Shown here: positions 33,588 through 42,614 of the stretch, one piece after another | Position numbering within the stretch: position 1 is the first letter of the stretch | Layout of the letters: each line of letters opens with the position of its first letter | DNA from: an uncultured Verrucomicrobiales bacterium | GTDB lineage: Bacteria; Verrucomicrobiota; Verrucomicrobiia; Limisphaerales; UBA1100 | Assembly: GCA_913048135.1 (NCBI GenBank) | Contig: CAJWVY010000004.1 | Coordinates: forward strand, 1-43,937 | DNA: 43,937 bases | Direction of reading: 5' to 3' | Translations under genes and position numbers: made by a program | Notes under the pieces: generated by a model | The model's database searches: none | Told to the model about the DNA's origin: nothing | The model's input: only the letters and a program-made list of their open reading frames with translations

Positions 33588-34968
33588 GGCCGGCCATCAG
33601 TTTTTCGTGCAACCCGCCAAAGCCCCCGTTGCTCAGCACACAAATAATATCACCCGGCTTCGCTGCTGCCGTCACATGGGCCGCAATGGAATTAGCATCC
33701 GGCAAGTAAGCGGATTCTGTTCCGTTTGCCTGCAAGGCCTCCATGAGAGCACCGGGATCCAAGCGATCATCCTCGGGCAATTGATCCAAGCGAGCCACCT
33801 CGGCCACCACCACCGCATCCGCCTCAGACAAGGCCTCCACTAAATAATCCTGAAACACAGCCCGGCGCGTGGTGTTGCTCCGCGGCTCGAAAATCGCCCA
33901 AACGCGTCGCCCCGGAAACCGCACACGCACAGCCCTCAACGTCTCGGCGATGGCGGTGGGATGGTGCGCAAAATCGTCAATTACCATGACGCCACTCACT
34001 TCTCCCCGCACTTCCATGCGGCGCTTAATTCCTTGAAACGTCTCAAAGGCCGATTGGATTTGCGCCGCACTCAATCCGCAATGGCGCGCCACGGCAATCA
34101 CCGCCAATGCATTCCGCACATTAAGCTCACCGGCCATCGGCAAGGTGAAAACCGCCTCACCAACCTCGAAGCACGCACCCTTTTCGGAAAATTTCAAAGC
34201 CTCGCCACGAACCTCGTTGCCCGCCCCTAAGCCGAACCGCTGCACGGGGCAATGATCGATCTCCAACAGCTCTGCCACGTTTAGGTCATCCCCATTGGCC
34301 ACCAACAAGCCGTTGCCCGGAATAAGATTCACCATGCGTCGAAAGCTGGTTTGGATTTGTGCAAGGTCATCGAAAATATCGGCGTGATCGAATTCGAGAT
34401 TATTGATCACCGCCACCTCCGGCAGGTAATGGACAAACTTGCTCCGCTTATCAAAAAACGCTGTGTCGTATTCGTCGCCTTCAATGATGAACCACTCGCT
34501 ATCCGTGAAGCGCGCGCCCTGTGAAAAGTTATTGGGAATGCCGCCAATCAGATAACTTGGATTCAGGCCATTGTGTTCAAACACCCACGTCAACAGCGAG
34601 GTGGTGGTCGTCTTGCCGTGAGTGCCGGCCAACACAATCGAGCGTTTACCCCGAATAAACGCCTCTTTCAACAACTCCGGCAAGGCACAATACCGGAGCT
34701 TGCGCTCCAACACAGCCTCCGCCTCGGGATTACCGCGACTGATGGCGTTGCCGATCACCACGAGGTCCGGTGCATCAGCGAGATTTTCCTCACGATACCC
34801 CTCGCGCACTTTGATGCCTCGACTCTCGAGAAACGTGGACATCGGTGGGTACACGTTATGATCCGAACCCGTCACACGCACGCCGCGTTCCTTCAGGGCC
34901 GCAGCCACCGAAGCCATCGCCGTGCCGCAAACGCCGATGAAGTGAACGGATTGAAATTGCGGCAACAT
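33577..34968 (-). CDS. mpl: UDP-N-acetylmuramate:L-alanyl-gamma-D-glutamyl-meso-diaminopimelate ligase
   Basis: 463 residues, the normal Mpl size. It joins the recycled murein tripeptide to UDP-MurNAc, using ATP, and returns it to peptidoglycan synthesis. The Mur-ligase core has VHFIGVCGTAMASVA, the ATP-binding loop GTHGKTTTTSLL, and NLEFDHADIF. The Mpl-specific features distinguish it from MurC: GGIPNNF, and EGDEYDTAFFDKRSKFVHY. The C-terminal part includes GIKRRMEVRGE and DDFAHHPTAIAETL. It implies a meso-DAP peptidoglycan. It follows gatB with a 1-base overlap (TGATG), ending the eleven-gene minus-strand run. Confidence 0.94.
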   Translation of the reverse strand: MLPQFQSVHFIGVCGTAMASVAAALKERGVRVTGSDHNVYPPMSTFLESRGIKVREGYREENLADAPDLVVIGNAISRGNPEAEAVLERKLRYCALPELLKEAFIRGKRSIVLAGTHGKTTTTSLLTWVFEHNGLNPSYLIGGIPNNFSQGARFTDSEWFIIEGDEYDTAFFDKRSKFVHYLPEVAVINNLEFDHADIFDDLAQIQTSFRRMVNLIPGNGLLVANGDDLNVAELLEIDHCPVQRFGLGAGNEVRGEALKFSEKGACFEVGEAVFTLPMAGELNVRNALAVIAVARHCGLSAAQIQSAFETFQGIKRRMEVRGEVSGVMVIDDFAHHPTAIAETLRAVRVRFPGRRVWAIFEPRSNTTRRAVFQDYLVEALSEADAVVVAEVARLDQLPEDDRLDPGALMEALQANGTESAYLPDANSIAAHVTAAAKPGDIICVLSNGGFGGLHEKLMAGLKA

Positions 34969-36392
34969 CAGCCGTTCAGAATTTTTGCCAACAGTTCACC
35001 CACCATCTGTGGGTTTGCCTTACCGCGGCTGGCCTTCATCACTTGGCCTTTAAGAAAATTCAGTGCAGCCTCTTTGCCATTACGAAAATCATCCGCCGGC
35101 CCGGGGTTAGCCTCAATCGCTTCGCGGCAAAACGCCTCCAGCTCCCCGGAATCACTCACCTGGGAAAGCCCCTTCTCCTCAACTATAATCGCGGGCGATT
35201 TTCCGCTTGCGAACATTTCGGCAAAGACTTCCTGCGCAATCTTGCTGCTGATTTGCCCTCCTTCCACGAGCCCAATCAATTCACCTATTGCCACAGCGGG
35301 AAATTTCAGGTCCGCCACCGATGTCTCGGTTTCCACCAGCTTGGCTTGCAGATTATTAATCACCCAATTCGCCGCTTGCTTGGGATTCTTCAAACCTTTC
35401 GCAGCTTCCTCAAAATAATTCCCTAACGCAGCATCCCCCACGAACACGTCGGCGTCGCCTGCAGGCAATTCATACTGCTCCATCAACCGGCGCTCGCGGG
35501 CGAGCGGCAGTTCCACCACCTCTTCGCGGATCGCCTCCAGCCATTCTTTGGATGGCCTATGCGGCATGAGGTCCGGGTCCGGAAAATATCGGTAATCATG
35601 CGCGTCTTCTTTCGTGCGCATGCTGTCCGTAATGCCGGCGTCATCATCCCAACGCCGTGTTTCCTGCACGAGCTGGCCGCCCTCCTCCAGCACTTCAATT
35701 TGCCGGGCAATTTCGTATTCCGCCGCGCGCCGCACGCCGCTGAAGGAATTCATGTTTTTGATCTCAATCTTTTCGCCCAACTCCTGCTGTCCTATGGGCC
35801 GAACGCTAATGTTCACGTCGCATCGCACCTGGCCCTTTTCCATGTCACAGTCACTCACACCGCCGTACTCAAGAATGCTCTTGAGGGCGTTCAGATATTC
35901 ATAAGCCATGTCCCCGCTGGTGATGTCCGGCTCGGTCACAATCTCCAGCAACGGCACTCCCGCCCGGTTGAAATCAACCCCACTGTAATCGGCAAAATGA
36001 AAACTCTTGCCCACATCCTCCTCCAAGTGGGCGCGATTGATCCGCACGGATTCCAGCTCCCCACCCAACTCGAATTCCACAAAGCCGGTGATGGTGGATG
36101 GAAAATCCAACTGGGTAAGCTGATAATTCTTGGGGTTGTCCGGGTAAAAATAATTTTTCCGGTCCCATTTGGCATAGCTCGGCACATCGCAATTCAGGAG
36201 AAAACCGGTCAGTGCCGTTAAGCGCAACGCCTCGGCATTGGGCACTGGCAATACGCCGGGCAGACCAAGACAAACCGGGCAAACATTGGTGTTGGCGTCT
36301 GCTCCGTATTCATTGGCGCAGCCGCACCACATCTTCGTGCGCGTCTTCAACTGCACGTGCGTTTCCAGACCGATGACAGCTTCGTATTCCAT
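34968..36392 (-). CDS. gatB: Asp-tRNA(Asn)/Glu-tRNA(Gln) amidotransferase subunit B
   Basis: 474 residues. GatB binds the misacylated tRNA, activates the side-chain carboxylate with ATP and receives ammonia from GatA. Signature blocks are EAVIGLETHVQL, a zinc cluster of cysteines (MWCGCANEYG and NVCPVCLGLPG), DRKNYFYPDNPKNYQLTQ, FNRAGVPLLEIVTEPD and KIEIKNMNSFSGVRRA. The C-terminal YqeY-like region ends LLAKILNG. The ATG at 36392 gives [14 protein letters not shown], the family start; it shares a base with the gatA stop (TAATG). The presence of GatCAB suggests indirect synthesis of Gln-tRNA or Asn-tRNA. Confidence 0.96.
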   Translation of the reverse strand: MEYEAVIGLETHVQLKTRTKMWCGCANEYGADANTNVCPVCLGLPGVLPVPNAEALRLTALTGFLLNCDVPSYAKWDRKNYFYPDNPKNYQLTQLDFPSTITGFVEFELGGELESVRINRAHLEEDVGKSFHFADYSGVDFNRAGVPLLEIVTEPDITSGDMAYEYLNALKSILEYGGVSDCDMEKGQVRCDVNISVRPIGQQELGEKIEIKNMNSFSGVRRAAEYEIARQIEVLEEGGQLVQETRRWDDDAGITDSMRTKEDAHDYRYFPDPDLMPHRPSKEWLEAIREEVVELPLARERRLMEQYELPAGDADVFVGDAALGNYFEEAAKGLKNPKQAANWVINNLQAKLVETETSVADLKFPAVAIGELIGLVEGGQISSKIAQEVFAEMFASGKSPAIIVEEKGLSQVSDSGELEAFCREAIEANPGPADDFRNGKEAALNFLKGQVMKASRGKANPQMVGELLAKILNG

Positions 36393-37846
36393 TAGTCCAG
36401 ATTTGGTCGATGCGTATGCCAATCCGTGGCTTGTTCATAGGCATGCGCCGCCCGCAGTAGATCCGGTTCCCCAAACGGTTTCCCCAGGAGTTGCAACCCA
36501 ATCGGCAATCCGGCTTTAGAAAAACCACAAGGCACACTGATGCCGCACAAGCCGGCAAGGTTGCAGGAAATAGTGTAAATATCGGAAAGATACATCTGCA
36601 ACGGATCGCCCGTCTTTTCCCCGATCTTGAACGCCGGCGTAGGCGTGGTGGGGCTGGCAATCAAATCCACCTCCTCAAACGCCTTCAGGAAATCTTGCCG
36701 AATCAGAGTGCGGACCTTTTGCGCCCGCAAATAATAGGCATCGTAATATCCACTGCTCAACACATAGGTGCCCAGAATAATCCGGCGCTTCACTTCCTCC
36801 CCAAAGCCAGCTCCGCGTGTTTTGCGATTCATCTCCTCTGGATCAGCCCCATCCAGGCGCGCCCCATAACGCACGCCTTCGAATCGCGCTAAATTCGCCG
36901 AGGCCTCGGCTGTGGCTATAATGTAATAGGTGGCAATGGCATACTCCGTGTGCGGCAACGAAATCTCCTTCACCTCCGCGCCGAGCGCCTCCAATTGTTT
37001 CACCGCCGCATCAGTGGCCGCCTTGACCTCCGGATCCAATCCTTCCACCTGATATTCACGCGGCAACCCTATGCGCAGGCCTTTGACATCGCCGGACAGG
37101 GCCGCACTGTAATCCGGCACAGGCTCGGGGACATTCGTGGAATCCTGCTCATCGGCGCCGGCGATCACCTGCAACAACGTCGCTGCGTCACGTACATCCT
37201 TGGTGAAGGGCCCCACTTGATCGAGCGAAGAGGCAAACGCTACCAGCCCGTAACGCGAAACACGCCCGTAAGTCGGCTTCAATCCCACGCAACCACACAA
37301 AGCCGCGGGCTGGCGTATGGACCCGCCAGTATCACTGCCCAGCGAAGCAATGCATTCATCGGCCGCCACCGCCACCGCACTGCCGCCACTAGAACCCCCG
37401 GGAATGCAATCGGTGTTCCAAGGATTGCGGGCCGGACCGAATGCGGAATTTTCATTGGAACTGCCCATGGCAAACTCGTCCATGTTCAGGCGGCCAAAAA
37501 CGACAGCCCCCGCGGCGCGCAATTTCTGAATCACCGTGGCATCATAAGGGCTATTGAATTCGCCCAGAATTTTGCTGGCACAATTGAGCGGCTGATCCTT
37601 CACCGCCAATACATCCTTGATCGCCACCGGCACGCCGAGCATTGGCAGGTCTTCGCCCGCGGCGCGCGACTGATCCGCGGCATCCGCCTGCGCCAGAGCA
37701 TCAGTAGCATCAACGCTGATAAATGCATTGAGCCGGCCATCCACTTTTTCTACACGATCCAAACAAGCCTGCGTGGCCTCCCGGGAACTCAGCTCGCCGG
37801 CGCGCAGTTGCTCAAGCAACTGATGAATCGTTAGGAAGTGCACCAT
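36392..37846 (-). CDS. gatA: Asp-tRNA(Asn)/Glu-tRNA(Gln) amidotransferase subunit A (amidase)
   Basis: 484 residues, the usual length. This amidase-signature enzyme hydrolyses glutamine to supply ammonia. The Ser-cisSer-Lys triad is visible: the lysine in [12 protein letters not shown], and the serines in [13 protein letters not shown] and [10 protein letters not shown]. Other family blocks are [33 protein letters not shown] and the C-terminal [13 protein letters not shown] with [14 protein letters not shown]. It starts 2 bases after the gatC stop. Confidence 0.97.
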   Translation of the reverse strand: MVHFLTIHQLLEQLRAGELSSREATQACLDRVEKVDGRLNAFISVDATDALAQADAADQSRAAGEDLPMLGVPVAIKDVLAVKDQPLNCASKILGEFNSPYDATVIQKLRAAGAVVFGRLNMDEFAMGSSNENSAFGPARNPWNTDCIPGGSSGGSAVAVAADECIASLGSDTGGSIRQPAALCGCVGLKPTYGRVSRYGLVAFASSLDQVGPFTKDVRDAATLLQVIAGADEQDSTNVPEPVPDYSAALSGDVKGLRIGLPREYQVEGLDPEVKAATDAAVKQLEALGAEVKEISLPHTEYAIATYYIIATAEASANLARFEGVRYGARLDGADPEEMNRKTRGAGFGEEVKRRIILGTYVLSSGYYDAYYLRAQKVRTLIRQDFLKAFEEVDLIASPTTPTPAFKIGEKTGDPLQMYLSDIYTISCNLAGLCGISVPCGFSKAGLPIGLQLLGKPFGEPDLLRAAHAYEQATDWHTHRPNLD

Positions 37847-37848
37847 GA

Positions 37849-38127
37849 TTACTCGACGATCTTGGGAACCACAAAAAGGCCATTGGCTGTCTTCGGCGCA
37901 TTCCGAAGGGCATCTTCCTGGGAAAGGGATTCGCGAGGCTCATCCTCACGCATCACATTGCTCAACGGCGTGGCATGCGCAGTGGGTTCCACACCGGAAA
38001 CATCCAGCCCATTGAGCTTCTCGACATATTGCAGTACCTCGCCCAACTGCGGGGCCAGTCGCTGTTCCTCCTCGGGCGTCAATTCAATGCGGGCCAATTT
38101 GACCGCGCGGGACAAATCCATCTCCAT
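37849..38127 (-). CDS. gatC: Asp-tRNA(Asn)/Glu-tRNA(Gln) amidotransferase subunit C
   Basis: 92 residues, the typical size. GatC is the short wrapping subunit that holds GatA and GatB together. The pattern [20 protein letters not shown] with [17 protein letters not shown] and [19 protein letters not shown] is diagnostic. Start ATG 38127 is chosen over the longer frame, because it follows ptsH by only 1 base and gives a normal N-terminus; ATG 38121 is an alternative two codons in. The gene order gatC-gatA-gatB is the common one. Confidence 0.94.
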   Translation of the reverse strand: MEMDLSRAVKLARIELTPEEEQRLAPQLGEVLQYVEKLNGLDVSGVEPTAHATPLSNVMREDEPRESLSQEDALRNAPKTANGLFVVPKIVE

Positions 38128-38128
38128 T

Positions 38129-38416
38129 CTAGGCCTCGTTGAATTTGCTTTCCACAAGCGTCTGAATGGCATCGGCAGCCTTCTCGGCATCGTCGCCTTG
38201 CGCCTCGACCACCAGAGTTGTCCCCTGCCCAGCCGCCAAGGTCATCAGGCCCATAATGCTCTTTCCGTTCACGGAGTCTTCGCCCTTGGTCACAATTATT
38301 TCGGACGAAAAGGTGTTAGCCGTGCGGACGAACGCCGCGGCGGGACGGGCATGCAAGCCGGTTTGGTTTTGAATCACCAATTCTCGAACCACACTCTGAT
38401 CATTACTGCCTGCCAT
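38129..38416 (-). CDS. ptsH: HPr phosphocarrier protein
   Basis: 95 residues from ATG 38416 (ATG 38422 is possible, adding two residues). The phosphotransfer histidine H22 is in GLHARPAAAF, and the regulatory serine S53 is in NGKSIMGLMTLAA, the site phosphorylated by HPr kinase. ptsI (enzyme I) is not in the window, and no sugar permease genes adjoin, so the role here may be mostly regulatory, as in Gram-negative nitrogen-type or kinase-linked systems. hprK lies just upstream (about 50 bases) in the same direction, matching the regulatory link. Confidence 0.95.
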   Translation of the reverse strand: MAGSNDQSVVRELVIQNQTGLHARPAAAFVRTANTFSSEIIVTKGEDSVNGKSIMGLMTLAAGQGTTLVVEAQGDDAEKAADAIQTLVESKFNEA

Positions 38417-38466
38417 TGTCATGCGAGGGGGCGATTGTCCGGAAATCAGCCTTTGATGGCGAGAAT

Positions 38467-39414
38467 TTATTCCGACGCCTCGCGCGCCATCTGGGCGATC
38501 AGGCGTTTATTCAGTTCTTCAGCAGGATTATGCCCCGATCGCTTGAGTTTATTTTGAAAGGCAGCCACCTCCACCAAACGCGCAATATCACGCCCCGGAC
38601 GAACCGGAATGGTGATGTGCGGAACTCGCACACCCAAAACCTCGGTGGTTTCATCCTCCATTCCCAGACGATCCACCTCATCCACATCGCCCCATTCGCG
38701 CAGAGTCACAATAAGGTCCAGCTGTTTTTCGCGACGAATACTTTTCACGCCGAACATGGCCCCCACATCAATGATACCAATGCCGCGCACTTCCATGTGG
38801 TCACGCGTCACGCCAGCACTGGTACCAATTACCACGCGGCCATCAATGAGCTTTAGCTTGGTGACATCATCGGCCACGAGACTATATCCCCGCTCCACCA
38901 GCGCCAACACACATTCACTTTTCCCGATGCCGCTTTCGCCCTTCACAATCACTCCCACGCCGAGAATATCCACCATACTGCCGTGTTCCTGTCCGCGCGG
39001 CGCAAACAGATCCTCCAGCGCGAGCGTGGCGCGGTTGATAAACTTCATGGTGATCAACGGACTGCGGAAGACCGGAATCGAAAGTTTGTCCGCCAAGGCC
39101 AGAAACTCCTTGTCCGGACGAAGGTTTCTAGAAAACACCACCCCGGGAATCTTACAACGGCACACCTGCTCGAAGCGCTCCAGGCGTTCTTCCTTGGTGA
39201 GCGATTTCAGATAAGTCGCCTCAGCCGAGCCGATGGTTTGAATGCGTTTGTTCGCAAAATATTTGGTGAATCCCGCCAAAGCCAAGCCGGGGCGGTTGAC
39301 CGTCGGCTCCTTGATGATGCGCTTCAAGCCATCCGCTCCTGCCAATAAATGCAGTCCCAGCGACGATGCATTTTCCACGTAGAACTGTTCAACGGATATT
39401 TTCGGCGTTTTCAT
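38467..39414 (-). CDS. hprK: HPr kinase/phosphorylase
   Basis: 315 residues, normal length. It phosphorylates HPr at the regulatory serine and reverses it. The C-terminal catalytic domain has the P-loop KGESGIGKSECVLAL, the LVADDVTKL segment, and the family signature MEVRGIGIIDV, followed by VPVRPGRD-like ITIPVRPGRDIARLVEVAA. The N-terminal domain (about 1-130) is the less conserved HPrK_N fold. The ATG overlaps the lptB stop as TAATG. HPr kinase is well known in Gram-positives but is also conserved in many Gram-negatives next to rpoN/lpt loci, as here. Confidence 0.95.
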   Translation of the reverse strand: MKTPKISVEQFYVENASSLGLHLLAGADGLKRIIKEPTVNRPGLALAGFTKYFANKRIQTIGSAEATYLKSLTKEERLERFEQVCRCKIPGVVFSRNLRPDKEFLALADKLSIPVFRSPLITMKFINRATLALEDLFAPRGQEHGSMVDILGVGVIVKGESGIGKSECVLALVERGYSLVADDVTKLKLIDGRVVIGTSAGVTRDHMEVRGIGIIDVGAMFGVKSIRREKQLDLIVTLREWGDVDEVDRLGMEDETTEVLGVRVPHITIPVRPGRDIARLVEVAAFQNKLKRSGHNPAEELNKRLIAQMAREASE

Positions 39415-40136
39415 TAGATGTTGAATTCCGGCCCGAGGTAAATCTCGCGCGCCTTGGGATCTTCCACAAGCTTTTCTGCATCACCCTCCAATATCACCCG
39501 GCCCTGATGAATCAGATAAGCGCGATCGACCATCTTGAGCGTTTCGCGCACGTTATGGTCCGTGATCAAAATCCCGAGACCCCGTTCCCGCAAACGCCGG
39601 ACAATTTTTTGCACTTCATAAACCGCAATGGGATCAATGCCGGCAAACGGTTCATCCAAGAGCAGTAGCTTCGGATTTGTCACCAAAGCACGGGTAATCT
39701 CCAGCCGGCGCTTTTCGCCGCCACTCAACTGGTACGCTTTGCTTTCTGACAAACTGCTCAGATCCAATTCATCCAGAAGACTCTTCAGGCGCAATTGCCG
39801 TTCCGCCGTGCCAATGTCGCAAGTCTCGAGAATCGCGAGGATATTCTCCTTCACCGTCAGCTTGCGAAACACCGAAGGCTCCTGGGTGAGATAGCCAATC
39901 CCCGCCCGCGCCCGTTCGTGCATGGGCAAATCCGTGATCTCTTCCTGCTCGAAAAGCACACCCCCCTCGTCCGGCCGCACGATGCCCACCACCATGTTAA
40001 AGGTGGTGGTTTTCCCAGCGCCATTCGGCCCGAGCAAGCCGACAATCTCACCGGGGTTCACATGAATGGACACACCATCGACCACCCGGCGTTGGGCGTA
40101 TTCCTTGGCGAGACCCTCCGTGGAGAGAAAATTCAT
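39414..40136 (-). CDS. lptB: LPS export ABC transporter ATP-binding protein LptB
   Basis: 240 residues, the LptB size. Walker A is GPNGAGKTTTFNMVVG, then LTQEPSVFRKLTV (Q-loop region), the ABC signature LSGGEKRRLEI, Walker B LLLLDEPFAGIDP, and the H-loop in ILITDHNVRETL. LptB powers extraction of LPS from the inner membrane with LptF/LptG, which are not in the window. It lies between lptA and hprK. The neighbours lptA, lptC, kdsC and kdsA support the LPS assignment over other ABC exporters. Confidence 0.95.
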   Translation of the reverse strand: MNFLSTEGLAKEYAQRRVVDGVSIHVNPGEIVGLLGPNGAGKTTTFNMVVGIVRPDEGGVLFEQEEITDLPMHERARAGIGYLTQEPSVFRKLTVKENILAILETCDIGTAERQLRLKSLLDELDLSSLSESKAYQLSGGEKRRLEITRALVTNPKLLLLDEPFAGIDPIAVYEVQKIVRRLRERGLGILITDHNVRETLKMVDRAYLIHQGRVILEGDAEKLVEDPKAREIYLGPEFNI

Positions 40137-40717
40137 TTATCCGAAGGCGGCTTGGCGGGCGGCTTGGGTTTCCCATCATTTTCCAGCACTGCCTGCTTGG
40201 CCGAAAGCGCCCCAGTAGTCCGGTTATATTCGATCACCTTAGCTATCAACACTCCCTGCTTGGTAAATAGCTTGGGATTGACCGTCAATAACAACACCTC
40301 AGTTTGAGCAGTATATAACGCATGCCCTCCTACAGCGCGCGTTTTGTCCTTCTTATTTATAATTTCAACATTACCTTCAGCAACAATCCGATCCATATTC
40401 CCACCCAGGCCAACCATCGGAGCAACCTCCGGCTTCGCCTTAGGTTCGCCCACCTTTGTAGGTGGAGGTGTTGCTGGTTTTTTAGGAGCTTTGTCTTTAT
40501 CCGCAAAATGAACAGTTAATTTATCACACAATAAATCCATCTGCGCATCGATCACCACCACATCGCCCTCATAAACTGCAATGTTTTTCAATGGGTTAAA
40601 AATAAAGTTCTCCGCAGAAATTACAGTCTTCCCAGGCTCTTTGGCCTTTTCGTCTGCCATGCCCGCACTCGCGGTCATAAGCCCAAGAAGCGCCCAGTAT
40701 TTGATTACATTATTCAT
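40133..40717 (-). CDS. lptA: LPS transport protein LptA (OstA domain)
   Basis: 194 residues with a likely signal peptide ([15 protein letters not shown], residues 7-21). The OstA-type beta-jellyroll is visible in [23 protein letters not shown] and later in [27 protein letters not shown], which has the alternating pattern of LptA. A proline/lysine-rich insertion of about 30 residues (near 74-102) interrupts the fold and is absent from E. coli LptA. The C-terminal end is also proline-rich. It bridges the periplasm in the Lpt machine. It overlaps lptC by 8 bases and lptB by 4 bases, so the order lptC-lptA-lptB is tight. Confidence 0.88.
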   Translation of the reverse strand: MNNVIKYWALLGLMTASAGMADEKAKEPGKTVISAENFIFNPLKNIAVYEGDVVVIDAQMDLLCDKLTVHFADKDKAPKKPATPPPTKVGEPKAKPEVAPMVGLGGNMDRIVAEGNVEIINKKDKTRAVGGHALYTAQTEVLLLTVNPKLFTKQGVLIAKVIEYNRTTGALSAKQAVLENDGKPKPPAKPPSDK

Positions 40718-41153
40718 TCAGTGAAAACCCCTGTTTCGTTATGGTTCGCACGTTGTTGCTGATCACCAGCAGCGATGGATTTTGCCGCCAAAAAAACCCG
40801 CGGCCTTCCAGCACCGCGCCGCCATCGGCACGATACACCCGCATTGGCCCTGACGAAGATGCCACGCGCGTACGAAATTCAAAAAGACACGTTGGAGCCT
40901 CCATAATCAAGTCAACTTTTCGCTGCACCCCATCGTATTTGTAGGTCTCCAGCCGCGCCCCCTTCACCAACACCGTGCCGTTCTTCTGTGGAATTGCCTG
41001 ATCCCCAGTCAGCAACGAGGTAATCCGACCCTTGGTCCGGTCGTATTCGGGAAATTTTATCCGCTTTTGAACCCCTTGCCCGGGAATCACTTGAGCCATA
41101 GCCCATCCGCCCAAAAGCAAGGCCAGCCCAATTCCAATGTTTCTATCGATCAC
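40710..41153 (-). CDS. lptC: LptC-like LPS export periplasmic protein
   Basis: 147 residues. An N-terminal hydrophobic segment [15 protein letters not shown] acts as signal or anchor. The rest is beta-rich, with the pattern of the LptC/OstA-like domain ([39 protein letters not shown] and [20 protein letters not shown]). LptC takes LPS from LptB2FG and passes it to LptA. It is shorter than E. coli LptC and the sequence is divergent, so the call relies partly on its position between kdsC (11-base overlap) and lptA (8-base overlap). Another small envelope protein cannot be fully excluded. Confidence 0.75.
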   Translation of the reverse strand: MIDRNIGIGLALLLGGWAMAQVIPGQGVQKRIKFPEYDRTKGRITSLLTGDQAIPQKNGTVLVKGARLETYKYDGVQRKVDLIMEAPTCLFEFRTRVASSSGPMRVYRADGGAVLEGRGFFWRQNPSLLVISNNVRTITKQGFSLNE

Positions 41154-41691
41154 GATATCCCTCCGGATCCTTCAACCGGCTGATAATAGCACTCCACTTG
41201 CCCTGTGCACGGATAATCTTATCACAAACCTCCCGCACGGCCCCTTCCCCGCCATTGGCTTTGGTGGTGTATTTGGCCGCGGTTTTTACATCTGTCCGCG
41301 CGTTGGCCACTGCGATGGGAAGCCCCACGCGCTGGAGCACCGCCAGATCATTGATGTCGTCACTCATGAAACAGGCGTCAGCCCAAGTGAGCTTGGCTTT
41401 CTTCAGAATCGTCTCAACCGCCGCGACTTTGGGCAGGGATTTCTGCCAAAGATAATCCACCTTCAGTTCCTTAGCCCGAGCCGTGGTCGCCGCTGATTTG
41501 CGGTTGGAAACCCATCCCACCGGAATGCCCACATGTTGCAGCAACCGCAGCCCCATTCCGTCTTGAATATTAAACTGCTTGAACTCGGTTTTGCCATTCA
41601 ACATGACCGTGGCATTGGTCAGCACCCCATCCACATCCGTCAGGAATATCTTCACGCGCTTGAACTGCGCCGCTGTCGCTTTCCGGCTCAT
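41143..41691 (-). CDS. kdsC: 3-deoxy-D-manno-octulosonate 8-phosphate phosphatase (HAD family)
   Basis: 182 residues, the expected size. KdsC removes phosphate from KDO-8-phosphate. The HAD motif I is [11 protein letters not shown] with the nucleophile aspartate. Motif II is the [16 protein letters not shown] segment; motif III is a lysine in the [10 protein letters not shown] stretch; motif IV is [13 protein letters not shown], where KdsC commonly has GDDxxD. The family pattern [10 protein letters not shown] then follows. It overlaps kdsA by 4 bases (ATGA) and lptC by 11. These neighbours make the KDO role secure relative to other HAD phosphatases. Confidence 0.92.
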   Translation of the reverse strand: MSRKATAAQFKRVKIFLTDVDGVLTNATVMLNGKTEFKQFNIQDGMGLRLLQHVGIPVGWVSNRKSAATTARAKELKVDYLWQKSLPKVAAVETILKKAKLTWADACFMSDDINDLAVLQRVGLPIAVANARTDVKTAAKYTTKANGGEGAVREVCDKIIRAQGKWSAIISRLKDPEGYRDR

Positions 41692-42512
41692 TGAACTGCC
41701 TTGTGCACTTTTACCAACTGCTCTAACACTTTGGGCATTTGTTTGAGCAGCACCATATTTGGCCCGTCACTCCAGGCCTTGGCGGGATCGGGATGCGTTT
41801 CAATGAAAACACCATTCGCCCCAGCCGCCACTGCGGCGCGTGCCAGCACGGGCGCGTATTCCCCATTCCCGCTGGACTTATCGCCGCCACCACCGGGCAT
41901 CTGCACCGAATGCGTGGCATCGAAAACCACCGGCCAGCCAAACTCCCGCATGATCGGCATGGAACGCATGTCAGACACCAGATTGTTGTAGCCGAAGGTC
42001 GTCCCGCGGTCGGTTACAAACAACATCTTCCCTCCAGCCGCTTCGGCCTTCTTCACCACTTGCCCCATTTCCTGTGGCGAAAGGAATTGGCCTTTTTTCA
42101 AATTTACAATCACCGAGGTGCGCGCGGCCACCTCGATCAAATCTGTTTGGCGACAGAGAAACGCCGGAATCTGGATCACGTCCACCACCTCCGCTGCAGC
42201 GCGTGCCTGCGCTTCGTCATGAATATCCGTCAACACCGGCACATTCACTTTTTCACGGACGGTTTTCAAAATTTGCAGCCCCTTTTCCAATCCCGGCCCC
42301 CGGCGACTTTTACCGGAAGTCCGGTTCGCCTTATCATAGCTGGCCTTAAAAATATAGGTTACCCCCAGCCGCTCGCAGGTTTTGCGCAAGGAACGCGCCA
42401 CCCTCAGGCATAACGCCTCGCTTTCAATCACGCAGGGGCCTGCGATGAGAAACAGGGATTTACCGTTGCTGAGCTTCCTCCAAAGTTGCCGGGTCGAAAG
42501 CGCCACGCGCAT
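41688..42512 (-). CDS. kdsA: 3-deoxy-8-phosphooctulonate (KDO-8-phosphate) synthase
   Basis: 274 residues, the standard size. KdsA condenses phosphoenolpyruvate with arabinose-5-phosphate. Key parts are FLIAGPCVIESEAL at the N-terminus, then YIFKASYDKANRTS, VPVLTDIHDEAQA, IQIPAFLCRQTDL, VNLKKGQFLSP, DRGTTFGYNNLVSDMR and FDATHSVQMPGG, and finally ANGVFIETHPDP. The N-terminal GPCVIES with the cysteine suggests the metal-dependent type, but that is inference. It begins the eleven-gene minus-strand run down to mpl; the 102 bases before it have only weak promoter-like sequence (TTGGGG, 17 bases, TTTAGG, then 17 bases to the ATG). Confidence 0.96.
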   Translation of the reverse strand: MRVALSTRQLWRKLSNGKSLFLIAGPCVIESEALCLRVARSLRKTCERLGVTYIFKASYDKANRTSGKSRRGPGLEKGLQILKTVREKVNVPVLTDIHDEAQARAAAEVVDVIQIPAFLCRQTDLIEVAARTSVIVNLKKGQFLSPQEMGQVVKKAEAAGGKMLFVTDRGTTFGYNNLVSDMRSMPIMREFGWPVVFDATHSVQMPGGGGDKSSGNGEYAPVLARAAVAAGANGVFIETHPDPAKAWSDGPNMVLLKQMPKVLEQLVKVHKAVQ

Positions 42513-42577
42513 TCCCTAGCAGTCCACAGCCTAAATGTAAACGCCTGACCATCCCCAAGGATAACTCAACCGTGAGA

Positions 42578-42606
42578 TTGCCCGAAACACGCTGTTCAGC
42601 TAGGCT
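42578..42606 (+). promoter_or_regulatory. Candidate promoter of the PSD1 gene
   Basis: TTGCCC (42578-42583), a 17-base spacer and TAGGCT (42601-42606) end 8 bases before the ATG at 42615. The -10 hexamer is identical to that of the DUF2270 gene. Confidence 0.45.
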
Positions 42607-42614
42607 CAATACTT

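Noticed and set aside
33581-33595. GCCTTAAGGC palindrome at the TPR/mpl convergent ends as a terminator
   Set aside because: The stem is short, AT-centred without a loop and not followed by a T run; it is better explained as overlapping coding ends.
36950-37834. Plus-strand open frame over gatA
   Set aside because: It is antisense to gatA, with an arginine-rich translation lacking any family pattern.
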